DNA of 64,000 nt, from assembly GCA_002331385.1 (NCBI GenBank), contig DCYB01000013.1, positions 186,001 to 250,000 of the forward strand, in the 5' to 3' direction. The DNA comes from Comamonadaceae bacterium UBA2121 (GTDB lineage: Bacteria > Pseudomonadota > Gammaproteobacteria > Burkholderiales > Burkholderiaceae_C). A program made the translations under genes and the position numbers. The first letter of the stretch is position 1. Each line of letters begins with the position of its first letter. This document shows positions 61,867 through 64,000 of the stretch, piece after piece. Below the pieces are notes generated by a model. The model was not told the origin of the DNA. It did not search any database and saw only the letters and a program-made list of their open reading frames with translations.

Positions 61867-64000
61867 TCATGGCTTTTTCGGTGGTGCCAACAGCGTCTTG
61901 CAATCCGCGTCGTCTTCGGCCGCAGGCACTGTGATCGGCACCAGGGCCAGTGCGGCCGGGGCTACGACGGCGGCGGCCACGGCGGCTCCGGCACGCAGCA
62001 GCAGCGGGCCGGGCTCCACGCCCACCTTCGGGTCGGCAAAGCTGCCTTGCACAATGAGCGGCGTGCGCAGCGAGAAAAATTTCCACTTGAGCGATTCCGG
62101 CTTGATGCGCAAGTCCAGTCGCTCATCGCGCATATTGATCGCACCCGTGGCTTCCACGATGGCCTCTTCGGTGCTGAGCTTGGCATTGCGCGTCGTGGCA
62201 ATGCCATCGCGAATACCGAGATCGACGACGGCGCAGCGCAGATGCACCTCCTTGTCTGCGCCGAACAATTTGGTCACGACGACGCTGCCCAGATTCAATG
62301 CCGCCAGGTCTAGCATCTCCTTGCTGAAGGTACCGTTGCGAATATAAAAGCGTGCATCGCCTGCGCTGTGGCCCAGCATCGACGCGATGGAGTTGCCTTG
62401 CGCGGTCAGCGAGAAGCCGCCATCGAGTCGGCCAAAGCTTTTGTGCATCAATTCCACTTTGGGAAACAGCGCGCTCAACTGCAAGCTTTCCGTCGTGCCT
62501 TGGGCTTTCACCTTGAGCGGCTTGCTGCGACTGTCCAGTGTGACGTCCGACTGGATCTTGCCCTTGGCCACGCCAAAGCGCAGCGGAGACAGGTGAAGCA
62601 CGGCGTCTTTGAGTACAGCGCGCGTGCTCAGGTTTTCGATAGGGAGACTCTCGGGGCGAATGATCTTTTCGCCCGTAAAGGCCAGATCCAGATCCATCGC
62701 ATTCCAGCGGCCCGTATCAAAGGCATCATCGGGCAGGATGCGACCTTTGCGCTGAAGTTGTTTTTCGCGCGCCTCAGAGCGGCCGACTACGGGTCCCAGA
62801 TCCACCAGACGCAACTTTTTGGACAGCATCCGTCCCTCCAGCCGAGGGCGAGGCTTGGCCGATGTATAGGTCAGGCTGCCATGCAAATCGCTCGCGCCCA
62901 CCACGCCGTCAAAATCACGGTACTCCCATACGGCCTTGCCCGGCTCGAGGCTGCCAAGCAGTCGGCCATGGGTCTTGAACGCAGGCGTGTTGGGCAGCAC
63001 CAGCCCTGTCAGCGCGTAGAGGTCGGCCATACTGGAGCCGCTCAACGCCACTTGCAGATCGAGGCCCGACAGCGCGCGCGGATTGGCCAGCATTCCTTCT
63101 GCTTGCGCATGCAAGCTGCCCGCCCGCGCTTTGACGCGCAAGGGATAGTCGATCACCTTGTTGCGCAGCGAGAGAATCGGCCCGGCCAGCGCTTCGCCCT
63201 CCACCCGCGCCTTGCCGTAGCGCCCTTGCAAGGTGACGTGCACGCCGTAGCGGTTGTCATCGTCCTGCGCTTCTGGGCGGAAGGTGTCGATGCGCGCTCG
63301 CAGCGCCAGATCGCGCTCTCCATCGGAGTAGCCGAGCCAGCCATCACGCACGATGAGTTGGCCAATGCTCAAGTTCCAGGCGCTACCGGCGCGCTCCTTG
63401 GTGCTGTGAAAGGTCCAGTTGTTGGCGCCCTCGCGCGTGCGGCCCAGCACGATATCGGGCGCGGTGAGCATCACTGTGTCCAGCGCCACGGTGCGGCTCA
63501 GCAATGGCAGCAGGCGCAGCGTCGCGGTGGCGCGAGCGATGGTGCCCATGGTGTCAGCGGTGCGCGCGGGCGGCTGGACGGTGGCGCGAGCGCGTTCGCG
63601 TTCGATAAGCCGCTCGGCCTCTTGTGCATCGGCCTGCTCGCTGCGCTCGGCGTCTCCCTGCAGTGCCGAATGCTCGGCCTGCGAAGCCGACGCTGCGCTC
63701 GCAGCGGAGCCCGGCTTCGACGCAGCCTGAAAGGCGTGGCGTGTCTTGCTGGAGCCCTCCATGGCTTTGATAGCGACGGAGGCATCGATTTCGGCAGTGG
63801 CCTCTTTATTGGGAATGGCGGGCAGTTCCTTGCTGCCTTTCTCCGGAGCTTCCTCGACCGCGAAACCGGGCGGGTTGCCCAAGCTCAGATGGTTCGCCTG
63901 CACCGTCACGCCCGGAATCCAATGACGCCATCCTTGCTCAAGTGGCTGTGGCCAATGCCAATCGACGATCAGGTCGCCCTGAATGGTGAACGTGCGTCCG
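61867..64000 (-). CDS. AsmA-family protein, 5' end cut by window
   Basis: The frame stays open to the window edge; about 710 residues are visible and the N-terminal membrane anchor lies beyond it. AsmA proteins are long beta-rich, inner-membrane-anchored proteins thought to move lipids between envelope membranes. The visible part has the typical LSLGNPPGF opening, an insert of about 100 charged Ala/Glu-rich residues, and the C-terminal AsmA_2-like stretch (DARFYIRNGTFSKEMLDLAA, LSTEEAIVEATGAINMRDER, TPLIVQGSFADPKVGVEPGP), followed by a hydrophobic Ala-rich helix. A GTG at 63909 is only an internal codon. Convergent with the sensor kinase gene. Confidence 0.9.
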   Translation of the reverse strand, partial: GRTFTIQGDLIVDWHWPQPLEQGWRHWIPGVTVQANHLSLGNPPGFAVEEAPEKGSKELPAIPNKEATAEIDASVAIKAMEGSSKTRHAFQAASKPGSAASAASASQAEHSALQGDAERSEQADAQEAERLIERERARATVQPPARTADTMGTIARATATLRLLPLLSRTVALDTVMLTAPDIVLGRTREGANNWTFHSTKERAGSAWNLSIGQLIVRDGWLGYSDGERDLALRARIDTFRPEAQDDDNRYGVHVTLQGRYGKARVEGEALAGPILSLRNKVIDYPLRVKARAGSLHAQAEGMLANPRALSGLDLQVALSGSSMADLYALTGLVLPNTPAFKTHGRLLGSLEPGKAVWEYRDFDGVVGASDLHGSLTYTSAKPRPRLEGRMLSKKLRLVDLGPVVGRSEAREKQLQRKGRILPDDAFDTGRWNAMDLDLAFTGEKIIRPESLPIENLSTRAVLKDAVLHLSPLRFGVAKGKIQSDVTLDSRSKPLKVKAQGTTESLQLSALFPKVELMHKSFGRLDGGFSLTAQGNSIASMLGHSAGDARFYIRNGTFSKEMLDLAALNLGSVVVTKLFGADKEVHLRCAVVDLGIRDGIATTRNAKLSTEEAIVEATGAINMRDERLDLRIKPESLKWKFFSLRTPLIVQGSFADPKVGVEPGPLLLRAGAAVAAAVVAPAALALVPITVPAAEDDADCKTLLAPPKKP

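Overview
The window is 64 kb of high-GC bacterial chromosome, densely packed with genes on both strands. Gene content points to a betaproteobacterium of the order Burkholderiales, most like Comamonadaceae. The clues are three orphan Bug/TctC periplasmic receptors, an aceE-aceF-lpdA operon whose LpdA carries its own lipoyl domain, an SOS-type imuA-imuB-dnaE2 cassette, and many CoA-thioester catabolic genes. I assign no species. I see no rRNA, tRNA, CRISPR array or insertion sequence.

Layout. 1-9922 holds small catabolic units: a truncated IlvD/Edd dehydratase with a GntR regulator; a BKACE plus hydroxyacyl-CoA dehydrogenase pair; a lipoprotein esterase divergent from a LysR-Bug pair; and a CaiB-type CoA-transferase divergent from another LysR gene. 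9970-18328 is one long minus-strand run (SDR, MaoC, crotonase, Bug receptor, acyl-CoA ligase, DUF35, Cys-less thiolase-fold protein, acyl-CoA dehydrogenase). It looks like a complete CoA-dependent pathway for an unidentified carboxylic acid, with a predicted retro-aldol step. 18530-26664 is mostly housekeeping: an FAD oxidoreductase, a yqjD-yqjE-yqjK-like envelope trio, pyrD, rpiA, a glutaredoxin-like secreted protein, prlC and folD. 26784-36389 holds a PAS histidine kinase/FixJ-type regulator pair divergent from the pyruvate dehydrogenase operon. 36459-45866 holds a VOC/PCP_red fusion, a Bug receptor, and a five-gene dipeptide-type ABC transporter followed by a YtcJ-like amidohydrolase. 45921-48774 is a COG0523 GTPase divergent from a MocR regulator. 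48790-49135 is a decayed norD-like remnant. 49151-54672 is the mutagenesis cassette behind a perfect LexA box.

The most unusual region is 54678-61817. A four-gene minus-strand operon encodes a small secreted protein built from four exact-length 39-residue Q/N-rich repeats, a 140-residue secreted protein, a CsgG/HfaB-like lipoprotein fused to a peptidoglycan-binding-like and a DUF4384-like domain, and a Sel1-repeat protein. It is separated by an AT-rich intergenic region of nearly 1 kb from a divergent NarL/NarX-type two-component pair. I read this as a probable, little-described curli/Hfa-like surface-fibre system. That is inference from architecture and needs testing. The window ends inside an AsmA-family gene.
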